From: Thomasclavelia spiroformis DSM 1552
GTDB lineage: Bacteria > Bacillota_I > Bacilli_A > Erysipelotrichales > Coprobacillaceae
Direction: 5' to 3'
Assembly: GCF_025149465.1 (NCBI RefSeq)
Contig: NZ_CP102275.1
Coordinates: 558,001 to 622,000, forward strand
Length of the DNA stretch: 64,000 nt
Shown: positions 1 through 8,147 of the stretch, piece after piece
How positions within the stretch are numbered: position 1 is the stretch's first letter
Layout: every line of letters starts with the position of its first letter
The notes under the pieces: generated by a model
Told to the model about the DNA's origin: nothing
Databases searched by the model: none
Seen by the model: only the letters and a program-made list of their open reading frames with translations
Program-made: the position numbers and the translations under genes

Positions 1-1083
1 AAGTTATTTCAAATGATAATTATAGTATTAGTAATTGTATCATTAGGTGCAAATATTTTTATGTTTGTGAAAATGAACAATAGTGGTAATGTTCTAGCAA
101 GTAATAGTGGTCAAGTTGAAAAATTAAACTATGATGTAAATAGTTCTACATCTGATGTAATCAATGATGTTATTGATAGTGTTGTAGGGGTATTAGTTTA
201 TTCTAATGGTACAGCTAGTGGTAGCGGAAGTGGTGTTGTATATCGTGTAAATGGAAATGAAGCTTACATCATTACTAATGCCCATGTAGTTGAAGGTGCA
301 AATAATGTACAAGTTGTTTTCTCTAATCAAGAATCTGTAACAGCGGAAGTTTTAGGTAGTGATAGTTATAGTGATATTGCTGTTTTAAAATTAACTGCAG
401 ATTTTGAATTAAAAGCAATAGATACAGGTGATTCAAGTTTATTAGATCGCGGGGAAACAGTTTTAGCAATCGGTAGTCCACTTGGAATTGAATATGCAGG
501 AACTGTTACCCAAGGTATTGTAAGTGGTACAGATCGTACTGTATCAGTAGATTTAAATGATGATGGTCAAGATGATTGGGATATGAGTGTTATTCAAACT
601 GATGCTGCTATTAATCCAGGAAATAGTGGTGGAGCACTAGTTAATATGGCAGGTGAATTAGTTGGAATTACATCTATGAAATTATCTGATACTTCAGTTG
701 AAGGTATGGGATTTGCTTTACCAATTAATGATGTAGTTAAAAATGTTGAACAAATTATTAAAGATGGTAAAGTTACAAGACCACAATTGGGAATTTCTGG
801 AATTTCATTATCAGGATACTCAAGTTTCCAATTACGTTATTATCGTATTAATACAGATTTAACAGACGGTATCTATGTTGCAAATGTAAGTGCTGGTGGT
901 CCTGCTAGTCAAGCTGGTATCCAAGTAGGTGATGTTATTGTTGAATTTGATGGTAAAAAAGTTACAACATATAAGAGTTTCTTGACAGAACTTTATTCAA
1001 AAGAACCAGGTGATAAAGTTGAACTTGTGATTAATCGAAATGGTCAAGAAAGAAAAGTATCTGTTGTTTTAGGTGAACAATAA
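1..1083 (+). CDS. HtrA/DegP-type membrane serine protease, 5' end outside the window
   Basis: The reading frame is open from the first base. The first ATG (13) has no ribosome binding site, so the true start probably lies upstream. Numbered from that ATG, a membrane segment (about 1-19) is followed by a trypsin-like domain (about 50-245) and a C-terminal PDZ domain (about 258-353). The catalytic triad is visible: His91 in TNAHVV, Asp121 in SDIAVLKL and Ser205 in GNSGGAL. In this family the enzyme degrades misfolded envelope proteins outside the membrane, and the PDZ domain binds exposed C-termini. One PDZ domain is normal for Gram-positive HtrA. A terminator follows at 1093. Family identification is secure; which HtrA paralogue it is cannot be told. 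Confidence 0.93.
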   Translation, partial: KLFQMIIIVLVIVSLGANIFMFVKMNNSGNVLASNSGQVEKLNYDVNSSTSDVINDVIDSVVGVLVYSNGTASGSGSGVVYRVNGNEAYIITNAHVVEGANNVQVVFSNQESVTAEVLGSDSYSDIAVLKLTADFELKAIDTGDSSLLDRGETVLAIGSPLGIEYAGTVTQGIVSGTDRTVSVDLNDDGQDDWDMSVIQTDAAINPGNSGGALVNMAGELVGITSMKLSDTSVEGMGFALPINDVVKNVEQIIKDGKVTRPQLGISGISLSGYSSFQLRYYRINTDLTDGIYVANVSAGGPASQAGIQVGDVIVEFDGKKVTTYKSFLTELYSKEPGDKVELVINRNGQERKVSVVLGEQ

Positions 1084-1092
1084 TAAATGAGT

Positions 1093-1130
1093 AAAAGTTG
1101 ATTTAAGTTGATTAAATCAACTTTTCTTTA
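1093..1130 (+). terminator. Rho-independent terminator after htrA
   Basis: A perfect 14-bp stem (AAAAGTTGATTTAA, 1093-1106, with 1112-1125) has a 5-base loop and is followed by a T-rich tail. Confidence 0.85.
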
Positions 1131-1194
1131 TATTATTTAACTTTTCATTTTTGAGTATATTTAGTACAATGAAGATGAAAGGAAGGGATTATTT

Positions 1195-1563
1195 ATGTAT
1201 TGTCATCAATGTGGTAAAGAGGTGGGGGATGTTAATTATTGTCCTAATTGTGGGGCAAAATTAAAGCTAAATGGTAATAATTGGCAATCATCTTATGGAA
1301 AAAGAGAGGAAGATGAACCTAGTAGTGGATTTTTTATTTTATCTTGCTTGATTCCAATTGTAGGTTTAATATTATATATTATTTGGTACAAAGATTATCC
1401 ATTAAAAGCAAAGTCTTGTTTAAAAGGTTTAATTACAAGTATTGTCATTTATTTTGTTTTTCTTTGTTGTATATTTGCAAATCTTGGTGGAGCTGATTTT
1501 GTAGAGATGGATGATTCGATGGATTTGGCACCAATTATTATAGATACACTTAATGATGAATAG
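1195..1563 (+). CDS. Zinc-ribbon small membrane protein
   Basis: This 122-residue protein begins with a zinc ribbon (CHQCG near residue 3 and CPNCG near residue 17, two CxxC knuckles). A charged linker and two hydrophobic segments (about 45-63 and 76-96) follow, then an acidic tail. Proteins with this zinc-ribbon plus membrane layout are common in Firmicutes and mostly uncharacterised. The start follows a good ribosome site (AAAGGAAGGG). The end overlaps the next reading frame, a DUF2085 membrane protein, by 11 bases, so translation of the two may be coupled. The gene is convincing, the function unknown. Confidence 0.8.
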   Translation: MYCHQCGKEVGDVNYCPNCGAKLKLNGNNWQSSYGKREEDEPSSGFFILSCLIPIVGLILYIIWYKDYPLKAKSCLKGLITSIVIYFVFLCCIFANLGGADFVEMDDSMDLAPIIIDTLNDE

Positions 1564-1918
1564 TTTTTTTCAGTTATTATGGCAAAGAATAATGAATATA
1601 GGAAAAATCCCCTTGTGTAATGGTTTAGCAAGTAGAGCACCGCATTTTTTTGGGATATGTTTTCCTCTATGCTATCGCTGTTTGTTTATTGTACTAGGAT
1701 GTTTTATAACGTTGATAATTTGTTATAGAAAAAAGATAAAAATATCATTATGGATAATTTTATTGTGTGTTATCCCTATGATATTTGATGGTGGAATTCA
1801 AACTTTCTTTGGTATTATTAGTACAAATGTAAGAAGAAGTATAACTGGGGGATTGTTTGGATTTGGAATAGGAGCTTTTTTATCTAAATTGTATATGTAT
1901 TTAGATGAAAAAGGGTAA
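1553..1918 (+). CDS. DUF2085 family membrane protein
   Basis: This is a 121-residue hydrophobic protein. It carries the DUF2085 signatures as I remember them: an Arg-His-Phe-Phe-Gly stretch leading to FPLCYRC near residue 37, then a downstream D-G-G-Q, S-N-R and T-G-G-F-G pattern (about residues 78-105). Function is unknown; the conserved cysteines suggest metal or redox chemistry at the membrane. The start is uncertain. The ATG at 1553 overlaps the zinc-ribbon gene and has no Shine-Dalgarno site, so it would depend on coupling; an in-frame ATG at 1592 is the alternative. Confidence 0.75.
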   Translation: MMNSFFQLLWQRIMNIGKIPLCNGLASRAPHFFGICFPLCYRCLFIVLGCFITLIICYRKKIKISLWIILLCVIPMIFDGGIQTFFGIISTNVRRSITGGLFGFGIGAFLSKLYMYLDEKG

Positions 1919-1926
1919 AAGTTTTT

Positions 1927-1954
1927 TTGTAAATGATATTATTTATTGTATAAT
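1927..1954 (+). promoter_or_regulatory. Sigma-A promoter of mgsA
   Basis: TTGTAA (1927-1932), a 16-base spacer and TATAAT (1949-1954) lie about 70 bases before the mgsA start. Confidence 0.7.
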
Positions 1955-2023
1955 AAAATTTGTTAAAATAACAATTTTCTTTGATGAAGTATTTAATTTT
2001 GATATAGAAAAATGGAGGAAAAT

Positions 2024-2386
2024 ATGAAAATAGCATTAATAGCTCATGATAAAAAGAAAGCAGAAATGATTGATTTTGTAAAAGATAATGAAGCTTTATT
2101 TTCTAAACAAGAATTATATGGAACAGGAACTACTGGTAAATTAATAATGGAAAACACAAATTTAAAAGTGACTCGTTTTTTATCAGGACCATATGGTGGA
2201 GATCAACAAATTGGAAATTTAGTGGCATTAGGACAAATGGATATAGTTATATTTTTTAGAGATCCTCTTACAGCACAACCGCATGAACCAGACATAAATG
2301 CATTAATGAGATTGTGTGATGTTCATTATGTACCATTAGCTTCAAACAAAGCTACAGCAATAATGTTATTAAAATCTATAAAATAA
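2024..2386 (+). CDS. mgsA: Methylglyoxal synthase
   Basis: This 120-residue enzyme converts dihydroxyacetone phosphate to methylglyoxal and phosphate, a bypass of lower glycolysis under phosphate limitation or sugar excess. The family motifs are clear: [10 protein letters not shown] at the start, the phosphate-binding [17 protein letters not shown], and [15 protein letters not shown] carrying the catalytic Asp and His region. An upstream ATG (2012) is rejected because it overlaps the ribosome site GGAGG (2014-2018), which is placed correctly for the ATG at 2024. The gene stands alone between its own promoter and a terminator. Confidence 0.95.
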   Translation: MKIALIAHDKKKAEMIDFVKDNEALFSKQELYGTGTTGKLIMENTNLKVTRFLSGPYGGDQQIGNLVALGQMDIVIFFRDPLTAQPHEPDINALMRLCDVHYVPLASNKATAIMLLKSIK

Positions 2387-2421
2387 TTCTGCAATGTTGT
2401 TAAGTTAGTATAATAAAAATT

Positions 2422-2463
2422 AACTAGAAGTAAGATGTAACACATCAAATACTTCTAGTTTTT
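2422..2463 (+). terminator. Terminator after mgsA
   Basis: An 11-bp perfect stem (AACTAGAAGTA, 2422-2432, with 2450-2460) encloses a long loop and is followed by TTT. Confidence 0.7.
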
Positions 2464-2539
2464 GATTGTGTATTACTCATAAGTAATTGTTCCTTTTTCT
2501 ATAAATAATAGCTCATGAAATTATTAATATTTGTAAAAA

Positions 2540-2574
2540 AATAAGAAAAAAGAAAAGCACATTTTCATGTGCTC
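2540..2574 (-). terminator. Terminator for the ferredoxin gene
   Basis: On the minus strand AGCACAT pairs with ATGTGCT (2556-2573) around GAAA, followed by a T-rich run (2540-2555). It lies about 70 bases past the ferredoxin stop. Confidence 0.7.
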
Positions 2575-2591
2575 TTCAAGAACTATCAAAT

Positions 2592-2640
2592 TTTTAACTT
2601 AATGACATTGATAAATTTTATCTATTTGTCTTAAGTTAAA
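2592..2640. repeat. Long imperfect inverted repeat downstream of ferredoxin
   Basis: TTTAACTTAA pairs with TTAAGTTAAA as outer arms. GACA/TGTC and GATAA/TTATC make inner helices around a 3-base loop. It starts 5 bases after the ferredoxin stop, ahead of the terminator hairpin at 2556-2573. It could be a 3' stabiliser or a second terminator. Confidence 0.55.
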
Positions 2641-2645
2641 CTATA

Positions 2646-2822
2646 CTATTCTACTTCGATAGCTTCAACTGGACAACTTTCAGCAGCTTCTTTAGCAGCA
2701 TCAACATTGTCTTCGCTTACTACTGTTGCTAATCCGTCATCACCTAATTCGAAAACATCAGGTGCAACAGCTGTACAAGCACCGCATCCAATGCATGAAT
2801 CGTTTACTGTAATTTTAGCCAT
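2646..2822 (-). CDS. Ferredoxin, single [4Fe-4S] cluster
   Basis: This is a 58-residue acidic protein. Its cysteines are C10, C13 and C16 (CIGCGAC) and C50 in SCPVEAI, the pattern of a one-cluster [4Fe-4S] ferredoxin. The second cluster of clostridial-type ferredoxins is absent. It would act as a soluble low-potential electron carrier. The start has a strong ribosome site (AAAGGAGG) seven bases upstream. It is a single-gene unit on the minus strand between mgsA and the next plus-strand operon. The identification rests on the cysteine spacing and the typical MAKITVNDSCIGCGAC opening. Confidence 0.95.
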   Translation of the reverse strand: MAKITVNDSCIGCGACTAVAPDVFELGDDGLATVVSEDNVDAAKEAAESCPVEAIEVE

Positions 2823-2908
2823 TATAAATTCCTCCTTTTGTACTCTTTAATATTATATCTTAAATAAGTATATTTTCAATATTTTATAAAGGAAATAGTA
2901 AAAAAGTA

Positions 2909-2917
2909 TGCTATAAT
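2909..2917 (+). promoter_or_regulatory. Extended -10 promoter
   Basis: TGCTATAAT (2909-2917) is an extended -10 element 23 bases before the GTG start at 2940. No good -35 hexamer is seen. Confidence 0.6.
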
Positions 2918-2939
2918 AGCTTTTGAAAGGGTGGTTTGA

Positions 2940-3827
2940 GTGGTTAGTTCACGAATTGATAAATATCGAGATTTAAGAAGTGGCTTGAAAGATGAAGTAG
3001 GTATTAGTCGTGATAATATAAGTAATATAGTTGATGATTATGATAGTGATGATACTGATGATTTTTTAGCATCAGTGAATCGATTTTTTAATAAATCGAA
3101 TGATGATAATGATAAAAATCAAATTGAAGATACATTAACCGAAGCTAAAACATTTGAACAAATGCGTAATGAAAATAATGAAGAGTTAAATCGTGCTTTA
3201 CGTAATGCTAAAGTTAGTGTGGGAAAAGAAGCACAATATAACACAAGAATGGATATTTTAAATAAAATTAGGGAACCAGAAAAACAAACTATACGAGTTA
3301 ATAATTTTGATAATGTTGAAACTTCTCAGTTTTCGAAAGGATATTTTATTAATCCAGATGTTAAGGTACAATCAGAAGAATTAGAACAGCCTAAGGATAA
3401 TAAAGTCAAAGAAAAAATGACTTTAATGGAACGATTGGCTAGCATGTCTCCAGCTGAGGATGCTAAAAAAGCAAAGATTATTTTAGATGATAGTAATGAA
3501 GAAACTGAAGATGAGGAAGATTTAGAGGAAAGTTCTTTTAATCCTATTGAGCAAACAAATTCTTTGGAAGATATGTTGCGTTATGTTAAAGAAAAAGATC
3601 AACGTGAAGTTGAAAAGGCTTTAAAGAAAAAAGAAGCAGAGGAAAAAGTGATTAAAGACGAAACTATTGTTAAAAATGATAGTGAAAAAGAAATTGAAAG
3701 TCGTGTTGAAATTGTTGAGGAAAAGAAGAGTAATCGAATTGTTAATATTTTAAATTGTATAATTGTTTTTTTAGTTGTGATATTTATTGTTTTGTGTGGT
3801 ATGATAGGATATCAGTTATTCTTTTAA
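2940..3827 (+). CDS. Acidic coiled protein with C-terminal membrane anchor, function unknown
   Basis: This 295-residue protein is not one I recognise. Residues 1-265 are highly charged and probably extended or coiled, with acidic clusters near 28-55 and 183-196 and an E/K-rich helix near 214-262. A single hydrophobic segment (about 269-292) ends the protein, so it should be tail-anchored with its bulk in the cytoplasm. The start is GTG after AAAGGGTGG. It has its own promoter and terminator and precedes cmk-der. The layout resembles scaffold or membrane-tether proteins, but nothing in the sequence gives a function. Confidence 0.75.
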   Translation: MVSSRIDKYRDLRSGLKDEVGISRDNISNIVDDYDSDDTDDFLASVNRFFNKSNDDNDKNQIEDTLTEAKTFEQMRNENNEELNRALRNAKVSVGKEAQYNTRMDILNKIREPEKQTIRVNNFDNVETSQFSKGYFINPDVKVQSEELEQPKDNKVKEKMTLMERLASMSPAEDAKKAKIILDDSNEETEDEEDLEESSFNPIEQTNSLEDMLRYVKEKDQREVEKALKKKEAEEKVIKDETIVKNDSEKEIESRVEIVEEKKSNRIVNILNCIIVFLVVIFIVLCGMIGYQLFF

Positions 3828-3851
3828 ACTAAGGTTTGCCTTAGTTTTTTT
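3827..3851 (+). terminator. Terminator between the anchored protein and cmk
   Basis: AACTAAGG (3827-3834) pairs with CCTTAGTT (3839-3846) around TTTG, followed by TTTTT. It overlaps the stop codon and may be leaky into cmk, for which no separate promoter is obvious. Confidence 0.8.
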
Positions 3852-3872
3852 CAAGAAAGGAGCAGTTATTAT

Positions 3873-4541
3873 ATGAAGAAGATTTCAATTGCAATTGATG
3901 GCCCTAGTGCCTCAGGAAAAAGTAGTGTTGCAAAGATTATTGCTAAAAAGTTAAATTATGTGTATATTGATACAGGGGCGATGTATCGATGTGTTGGATA
4001 TTATTGTCTGAAAAATAATATTGATCTTAAAGATGAACAAGCTGTTATTAATATTTTAGGTGATATTAAAATTACCATGGATAGCAGTAATAATGTTTAT
4101 TTAAATGATATTAATGTTAGTAATCAAATTAGACAAGATAAAGTATCAATGTCGGCTAGTGAAGTATCAAAGTATCAAGAAGTTAGAAATTTTTTGGTTA
4201 AACAACAACGTGATATGGCAAAAATTGGTGGAGTTATTCTGGATGGAAGAGATATTGGAACAGTTGTACTTCCTGATGCAGAGCTTAAAATTTATCAATG
4301 TGCTAGTGTTGAAACTAGAGCTAAACGACGTTATTTGGAAAATCAACAACGTGGGTTAAAGTGTGATTATGAAATTTTAAAAAAAGAAATTGAAGAGCGT
4401 GATTATCAAGATATGAATCGAAAAATCTCTCCATTAAAAAAAGCAGATGATGCTATTTTATTAGATACATCTGATTTAAAGGTTGAAGAGGTAGTTGATG
4501 AGATATTAAAATTAGTTGAACAAAAAATAAAGGAGGGATAA
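3873..4541 (+). CDS. cmk: Cytidylate kinase
   Basis: This 222-residue nucleoside monophosphate kinase phosphorylates CMP and dCMP with ATP, recycling cytidine nucleotides for RNA, DNA and lipid precursors. The P-loop GPSASGKSS lies at residues 9-17, the acceptor-site motif YIDTGAMYR near 31-39 and DGRDIGTVV near 124-132. Length is normal for the Cmk family. A ribosome site AAAGGAG precedes the ATG, and der follows one base after the stop. The cmk-der arrangement is widespread in Firmicutes, sometimes with rpsA between, which is absent here. Confidence 0.95.
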   Translation: MKKISIAIDGPSASGKSSVAKIIAKKLNYVYIDTGAMYRCVGYYCLKNNIDLKDEQAVINILGDIKITMDSSNNVYLNDINVSNQIRQDKVSMSASEVSKYQEVRNFLVKQQRDMAKIGGVILDGRDIGTVVLPDAELKIYQCASVETRAKRRYLENQQRGLKCDYEILKKEIEERDYQDMNRKISPLKKADDAILLDTSDLKVEEVVDEILKLVEQKIKEG

Positions 4542-4542
4542 T

Positions 4543-5847
4543 ATGGCAGGTGTAGTTGCGATAGTAGGTAGAGCGAATGTTGGTAAGTCAACGATTTTTA
4601 ATCGAATTGTTGGTGAAAGAATTTCAATTGTTGAAGATATAGCAGGAGTAACTCGTGATCGTATTTATGCAACAGCTTCGTGGTTAACAAAGGAATTTAG
4701 ATTAATCGATACGGGTGGTATTGAGCTTAAGGATGCTTCTTTTACAACTCAAATTAAAATGCAGGCAGAAATTGCTATTGAAGAAGCTGATTTAATTATT
4801 TTTGTAGTTAATGGCCGAGAAGGTGTTACACAAGAAGATGAATATGTAGCTAGGTTATTACAAAAAAATAAAAAACCTATTTTATTAGCTGTTAATAAAA
4901 TTGATGATGGTGCTTTTATCAATGATATATATGATTTTTATAGTTTAGGAATTGGTGATCCAATTCCAGTTTCTGGAAGTCATGGTATCGGTATTGGTGA
5001 TTTATTAGATGAAGTTATTAAAAAATTAGATTTTACGGAAGAGGAATTTGCTGAAGATGAAATTCGTTTTTCTATTATTGGTAGACCTAATGTTGGAAAG
5101 TCATCACTTACTAATTCAATTTTAGGAGAAGAACGAGTAATTGTATCTAATATAGAGGGAACAACACGTGATGCAATTGATACTGTTTTTGAAAAGGATG
5201 GACAAAAATATCGTGTAATAGATACAGCAGGAATGCGGAAAAAAGGGAAGATTTATGAAAATGTTGAAAAATATTCAGTTTTAAGAGCGTTATCTTCAAT
5301 TGAAAAAAGTGATGTAATTGTTGTTGTAATTGATGGTGAACGTGGTGTAATTGAACAAGATAAACATGTTGCTGGTTATGCTCATGAAGCTGGTAAAGGT
5401 GTAATTTTAGTTGTTAATAAATGGGATCTTGTTGAAAAAGATGAAAAAACAATGCAAAAGAAAGAAAAAGAATTGAGAAGTCAATTTAAATATTTGGATT
5501 ATGCACGAATTATTTTCTTATCAGCTAAAACGCATCAACGAGTTCATCAATTATTCCCATTGATTCAAGAGTCATTTGAAAATTCACATAAACGCGTACA
5601 AACTAGTGTATTAAATGATGTTTTAGTTGATGCTCAAGCAGTTAATCCGACTACAACTTTTAATGGTGGTAGATTGAAGATTTTTTATGCTAATCAAGTA
5701 AGTGTTTGTCCACCGACTTTTATATTATTTGTAAATGATCCACAATATTTGCATTTTAGTTATAAGCGTTATTTAGAAAATCGTTTGCGAGATTCATTCG
5801 GATTTGAAGGAACTCCTATTCATATTATTTGCCGAAAAAGAGATTAG
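4543..5847 (+). CDS. der: Ribosome biogenesis GTPase Der (EngA)
   Basis: This 434-residue protein has two GTPase domains in tandem followed by a KH-like domain, the fixed architecture of Der. The first G domain has GRANVGKST (residues 8-16), DTGG and NKID. The second has GRPNVGKSS (about 182-190), DTAG and NKWD. The C-terminal domain occupies roughly 350-434. Der acts in 50S subunit assembly and is usually essential. It starts after GGAGGG directly behind cmk. Confidence 0.97.
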   Translation: MAGVVAIVGRANVGKSTIFNRIVGERISIVEDIAGVTRDRIYATASWLTKEFRLIDTGGIELKDASFTTQIKMQAEIAIEEADLIIFVVNGREGVTQEDEYVARLLQKNKKPILLAVNKIDDGAFINDIYDFYSLGIGDPIPVSGSHGIGIGDLLDEVIKKLDFTEEEFAEDEIRFSIIGRPNVGKSSLTNSILGEERVIVSNIEGTTRDAIDTVFEKDGQKYRVIDTAGMRKKGKIYENVEKYSVLRALSSIEKSDVIVVVIDGERGVIEQDKHVAGYAHEAGKGVILVVNKWDLVEKDEKTMQKKEKELRSQFKYLDYARIIFLSAKTHQRVHQLFPLIQESFENSHKRVQTSVLNDVLVDAQAVNPTTTFNGGRLKIFYANQVSVCPPTFILFVNDPQYLHFSYKRYLENRLRDSFGFEGTPIHIICRKRD

Positions 5848-5869
5848 TAGTGCGTTTTTTGTAGATATT

Positions 5870-5878
5870 TGATATAAT
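5870..5878 (+). promoter_or_regulatory. Extended -10 promoter of gpsA
   Basis: TGATATAAT (5870-5878) lies 20 bases before the gpsA ATG. No good -35 hexamer is seen. Confidence 0.6.
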
Positions 5879-5898
5879 ACATAAAAGGATGTGTGAAA

Positions 5899-6903
5899 AT
5901 GAGTAAAATTGGTGTCTTGGGAACAGGAAGTTGGGCAACTGCTTTATCTAGGGTTTTGATTGATAATCAAAATGAAGTAATAATGTATGGAATTGATCAA
6001 AATCAAATTGATGATATTAATAATAATCATCAAAATAAAACATTTTTTAAAGATGTATTATTGGAAAAAGAAATTAAAGCTACAAATAATCTAGAAGAAG
6101 CGTTAAAAGATATTGATTATTTGTTAATTACGATTCCAACACAATTTGTAAAGGAGACGTTAATAAAGGTAAAACCATTTATTAAAAAGAAAATAACAGT
6201 TATAAATGCTGCAAAAGGTTTTGATTTAGGAACTAATATGCGTATGTCTGATACTATTCGTAGTGTTTTAGATGAGCGTTTAATTAATTCGGTTGTGTCT
6301 TTGATAGGACCTAGCCATGCAGAAGAAGTAGTGATTAGAATGCTTACAACTGTATGTGCAGTGTCTTTAGACGAAAAAATGGCAGAAGATGTTCAAATGT
6401 TATTTTCTAATGACTATTTTAGAGTATATCGTTTAACTGATGAAGTAGGGGCTGAGTATGGAGTTGCAATAAAGAATGTAATTGCAGTAGCGGCTGGTGT
6501 GTTAAGTGGAATTGGGTATGGAGATAATACAAAGGCGGCATTAATAACTCGGGGTTTAGCAGAAATGGTCCGTTACGGAATGAAAAAAGGTGGTAAATTA
6601 GAAACCTATATGGGATTGACTGGTGTAGGTGATTTGATTGTTACATGTTCTTCGGTTCATTCAAGAAATTTTCAAGCTGGAGTCGAAATTGGAAAGACAA
6701 ATGATGCTAGAGAATTTATGAAAAATAACAAAAAGACATGTGAAGGTATTAGAACTTGTAAAGTAATATATGAAGATGCAAAAAAATATGATGATATTGA
6801 GTTACCAATTATTAATGCAATTTATAATGTTTTGTATAATAATCATGAACCGAAACGAGAAATTCAGCAGTTAATGAAACGAGAATTAAAGATTGAATGG
6901 TAA
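5899..6903 (+). CDS. gpsA: NAD(P)-dependent glycerol-3-phosphate dehydrogenase
   Basis: This 334-residue enzyme reduces dihydroxyacetone phosphate to sn-glycerol-3-phosphate for phospholipid synthesis. The N-terminal Rossmann motif is GVLGTGSWATA. Later motifs are NAAKGF, GPSHAEEV, and the catalytic region KNVIAVAAGVLSGIGYGDNTKAALITRGL with its Lys, ending with a GLTGVGDLIVTC block. The start is placed at ATG 5899, nine bases after AAGGA; the upstream GTG at 5893 sits too close to that site. der-gpsA-spoVIF is close to the Bacillus der-gpsA-spoIVA neighbourhood, but spoIVA is at 49 kb here. Confidence 0.95.
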   Translation: MSKIGVLGTGSWATALSRVLIDNQNEVIMYGIDQNQIDDINNNHQNKTFFKDVLLEKEIKATNNLEEALKDIDYLLITIPTQFVKETLIKVKPFIKKKITVINAAKGFDLGTNMRMSDTIRSVLDERLINSVVSLIGPSHAEEVVIRMLTTVCAVSLDEKMAEDVQMLFSNDYFRVYRLTDEVGAEYGVAIKNVIAVAAGVLSGIGYGDNTKAALITRGLAEMVRYGMKKGGKLETYMGLTGVGDLIVTCSSVHSRNFQAGVEIGKTNDAREFMKNNKKTCEGIRTCKVIYEDAKKYDDIELPIINAIYNVLYNNHEPKREIQQLMKRELKIEW

Positions 6904-6942
6904 CGTTATTTGACTTTTTTCATATTATATATTGGTGATAAT

Positions 6943-7185
6943 ATGAAAGATGAAAATATTTTTTTGGATAAGGTTGTAAAAAAAACAAATGTTAATAAAA
7001 ATGAGATTTTGAAATTAGCTAATGATTTACAATCTAAAAATTTGAATGATGAAAATGATATTAGGGATTTTATTATGTCAGTGGCTAAAGTTACTAATAA
7101 AACAATTAGTCCTAGTAAGGTAGATAAGTTAGTTATGATGATTAAATCTAATAAAATTCCAAATGATATTAATAAAATGATGTAA
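6943..7185 (+). CDS. SpoVIF-like stage VI sporulation protein
   Basis: This 80-residue protein matches the SpoVIF family as I recall it: an FxDKVxKKTNV opening, then ILKLANDLQSKNLNDE, a helical middle, and an IKSNKIPNDINKM ending that mirrors the family's IPNDLDKL tail. In Bacillus, SpoVIF helps the late coat-assembly programme. The start at 6943 follows TTGGTGAT; a TTG at 6910 would add a hydrophobic leader unlike the family and lacks a ribosome site. It sits 39 bases after gpsA. The family call is moderately confident, the role inferred. Confidence 0.72.
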   Translation: MKDENIFLDKVVKKTNVNKNEILKLANDLQSKNLNDENDIRDFIMSVAKVTNKTISPSKVDKLVMMIKSNKIPNDINKMM

Positions 7186-7227
7186 GTGATGACGTAAAAT
7201 AAACGATAAAAACAAGTATTTTTTAGG

Positions 7228-7256
7228 TTGACTTATGGTATTATTTTATATATAAT
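7228..7256 (+). promoter_or_regulatory. Sigma-A promoter of yceD-rpmF
   Basis: TTGACT (7228-7233), a 17-base spacer and TATAAT (7251-7256) lie 31 bases before the yceD start. Confidence 0.85.
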
Positions 7257-7286
7257 TGTCATTGCGGTTATAGAAGGGTGATTATT

Positions 7287-7790
7287 TTGAAATACAATTT
7301 ACAATGGATTGTTAAGCATCATGGAAAATTTGAATTTGAAGAAGGATTAACATTTCCTTCGGAATTATTTGACCAATATGCGCAAATTAATGACTTAAAG
7401 GACATTATTGTCTCAGGAACCGGGAATCTTGATTTAAAAGATAAACGTTTGTATGTTGATCTTAATATCAAGGGAACAATGATTCTTCCATGTGCAATGA
7501 CATTAGAGAATGTTGATTATCCGTTTGAGATTAATTCAACTGAAGTGTTTGCTTTTGATAAGCCTTCTGCTCTTGAAGATGTTCATGAAGTAAAAAAAGA
7601 TATTGTTGACCTTACTCCGGTGGTATTTGAAAATATTATGCTTGAAGTACCTATGAGAGTAGTTAAAGACGATGCTAGGATTAAATCAGAGGGTAAAGGT
7701 TGGAAAATATTAGATAGCAGTGCTAGTGATAAAAACGAGGAATACATTGATCCTAGATTAGCTAAGCTAAAAGATTATTTTAAAGATTAA
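7287..7790 (+). CDS. YceD/DUF177 family protein
   Basis: This 167-residue protein belongs to the YceD (DUF177) family, almost always found immediately upstream of rpmF, as here. Family members are linked to 23S rRNA accumulation, through knowledge of YceD homologues rather than anything in this sequence. The characteristic middle LxGTMILPCAMTLENVDYPFE contains the conserved Cys. The start is taken as TTG 7287, giving the usual M-K-Y opening six bases after AAGGGTGA; the GTG at 7278 overlaps that site. Confidence 0.85.
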   Translation: MKYNLQWIVKHHGKFEFEEGLTFPSELFDQYAQINDLKDIIVSGTGNLDLKDKRLYVDLNIKGTMILPCAMTLENVDYPFEINSTEVFAFDKPSALEDVHEVKKDIVDLTPVVFENIMLEVPMRVVKDDARIKSEGKGWKILDSSASDKNEEYIDPRLAKLKDYFKD

Positions 7791-7806
7791 ATAGGAGGTT
7801 ATACTG

Positions 7807-7974
7807 ATGGCAGTACCATTTAGAAGAGTTTCAAAAACAAGAAGAGATAAGAGAAGAACTCATGATAAACTTAAAGTACCAGCTGTAGTTGTATGTCCAG
7901 AATGTGGAGAATACAAAATGTCTCATAAAGTATGTAAACATTGCGGTACTTACAAAGGACAAAAAGTTTTATAA
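7807..7974 (+). CDS. rpmF: Ribosomal protein bL32
   Basis: This 55-residue protein of the large ribosomal subunit begins [19 protein letters not shown], a textbook bL32 opening. It has a zinc ribbon CPEC (30-33) and CKHC (43-46), so it is the zinc-binding (C+) form. A GGAGG ribosome site precedes the ATG, and it is co-transcribed with yceD. Confidence 0.97.
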   Translation: MAVPFRRVSKTRRDKRRTHDKLKVPAVVVCPECGEYKMSHKVCKHCGTYKGQKVL

Positions 7975-7976
7975 GA

Positions 7977-8000
7977 AATTGCGCTTAATGCGCTTTTTTT
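7977..8000 (+). terminator. Weak terminator after rpmF
   Basis: A short GCGC/GCGC stem with A-T flanks is followed by seven T residues. Confidence 0.55.
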
Positions 8001-8011
8001 ATATAAAAATG

Positions 8012-8051
8012 GAGTTAATTAACATTTATTTGTTGATTAGCTCTTTTTTTA
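8012..8051 (+). terminator. Strong terminator before mraZ
   Basis: A 12-bp stem (GAGTTAATTAAC, 8012-8023, with GTTGATTAGCTC, 8032-8043, two G-T pairs) is followed by a run of T. Confidence 0.85.
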
Positions 8052-8064
8052 TTTAAAGAAATGC

Positions 8065-8093
8065 TATACAAAATAGATTATTAAGTATATAAT
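8065..8093 (+). promoter_or_regulatory. Promoter of the mraZ division cluster
   Basis: TATACA (8065-8070), a 17-base spacer and TATAAT (8088-8093) lie upstream of four repeated 10-bp blocks and mraZ. Confidence 0.75.
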
Positions 8094-8100
8094 GGTGGTA

Positions 8101-8140
8101 CGAAGTGTTAATTAATGTTAATGAGTGTTAAAAAGTGGGT
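8101..8140 (+). promoter_or_regulatory. Four tandem 10-bp repeats, probable MraZ boxes
   Basis: Four consecutive blocks read CGAAGTGTTA, ATTAATGTTA, ATGAGTGTTA and AAAAGTGGGT. Each shares an (A/G)TG core in register at 10-bp spacing. MraZ is known to bind direct repeats of about this period upstream of its own gene, and Mollicute boxes resemble AAAGTG(T/G). The array starts about 8 bases after the -10 and lies between the promoter and the mraZ start at 8148, suited to autorepression. Confidence 0.72.
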
Positions 8141-8147
8141 GACAAAA

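Noticed and set aside
8101-8140. CRISPR-like repeat array
   Set aside because: Blocks are 10 bp without spacers and sit in the mraZ leader; MraZ boxes explain them better. No CRISPR array or cas gene is in the window.
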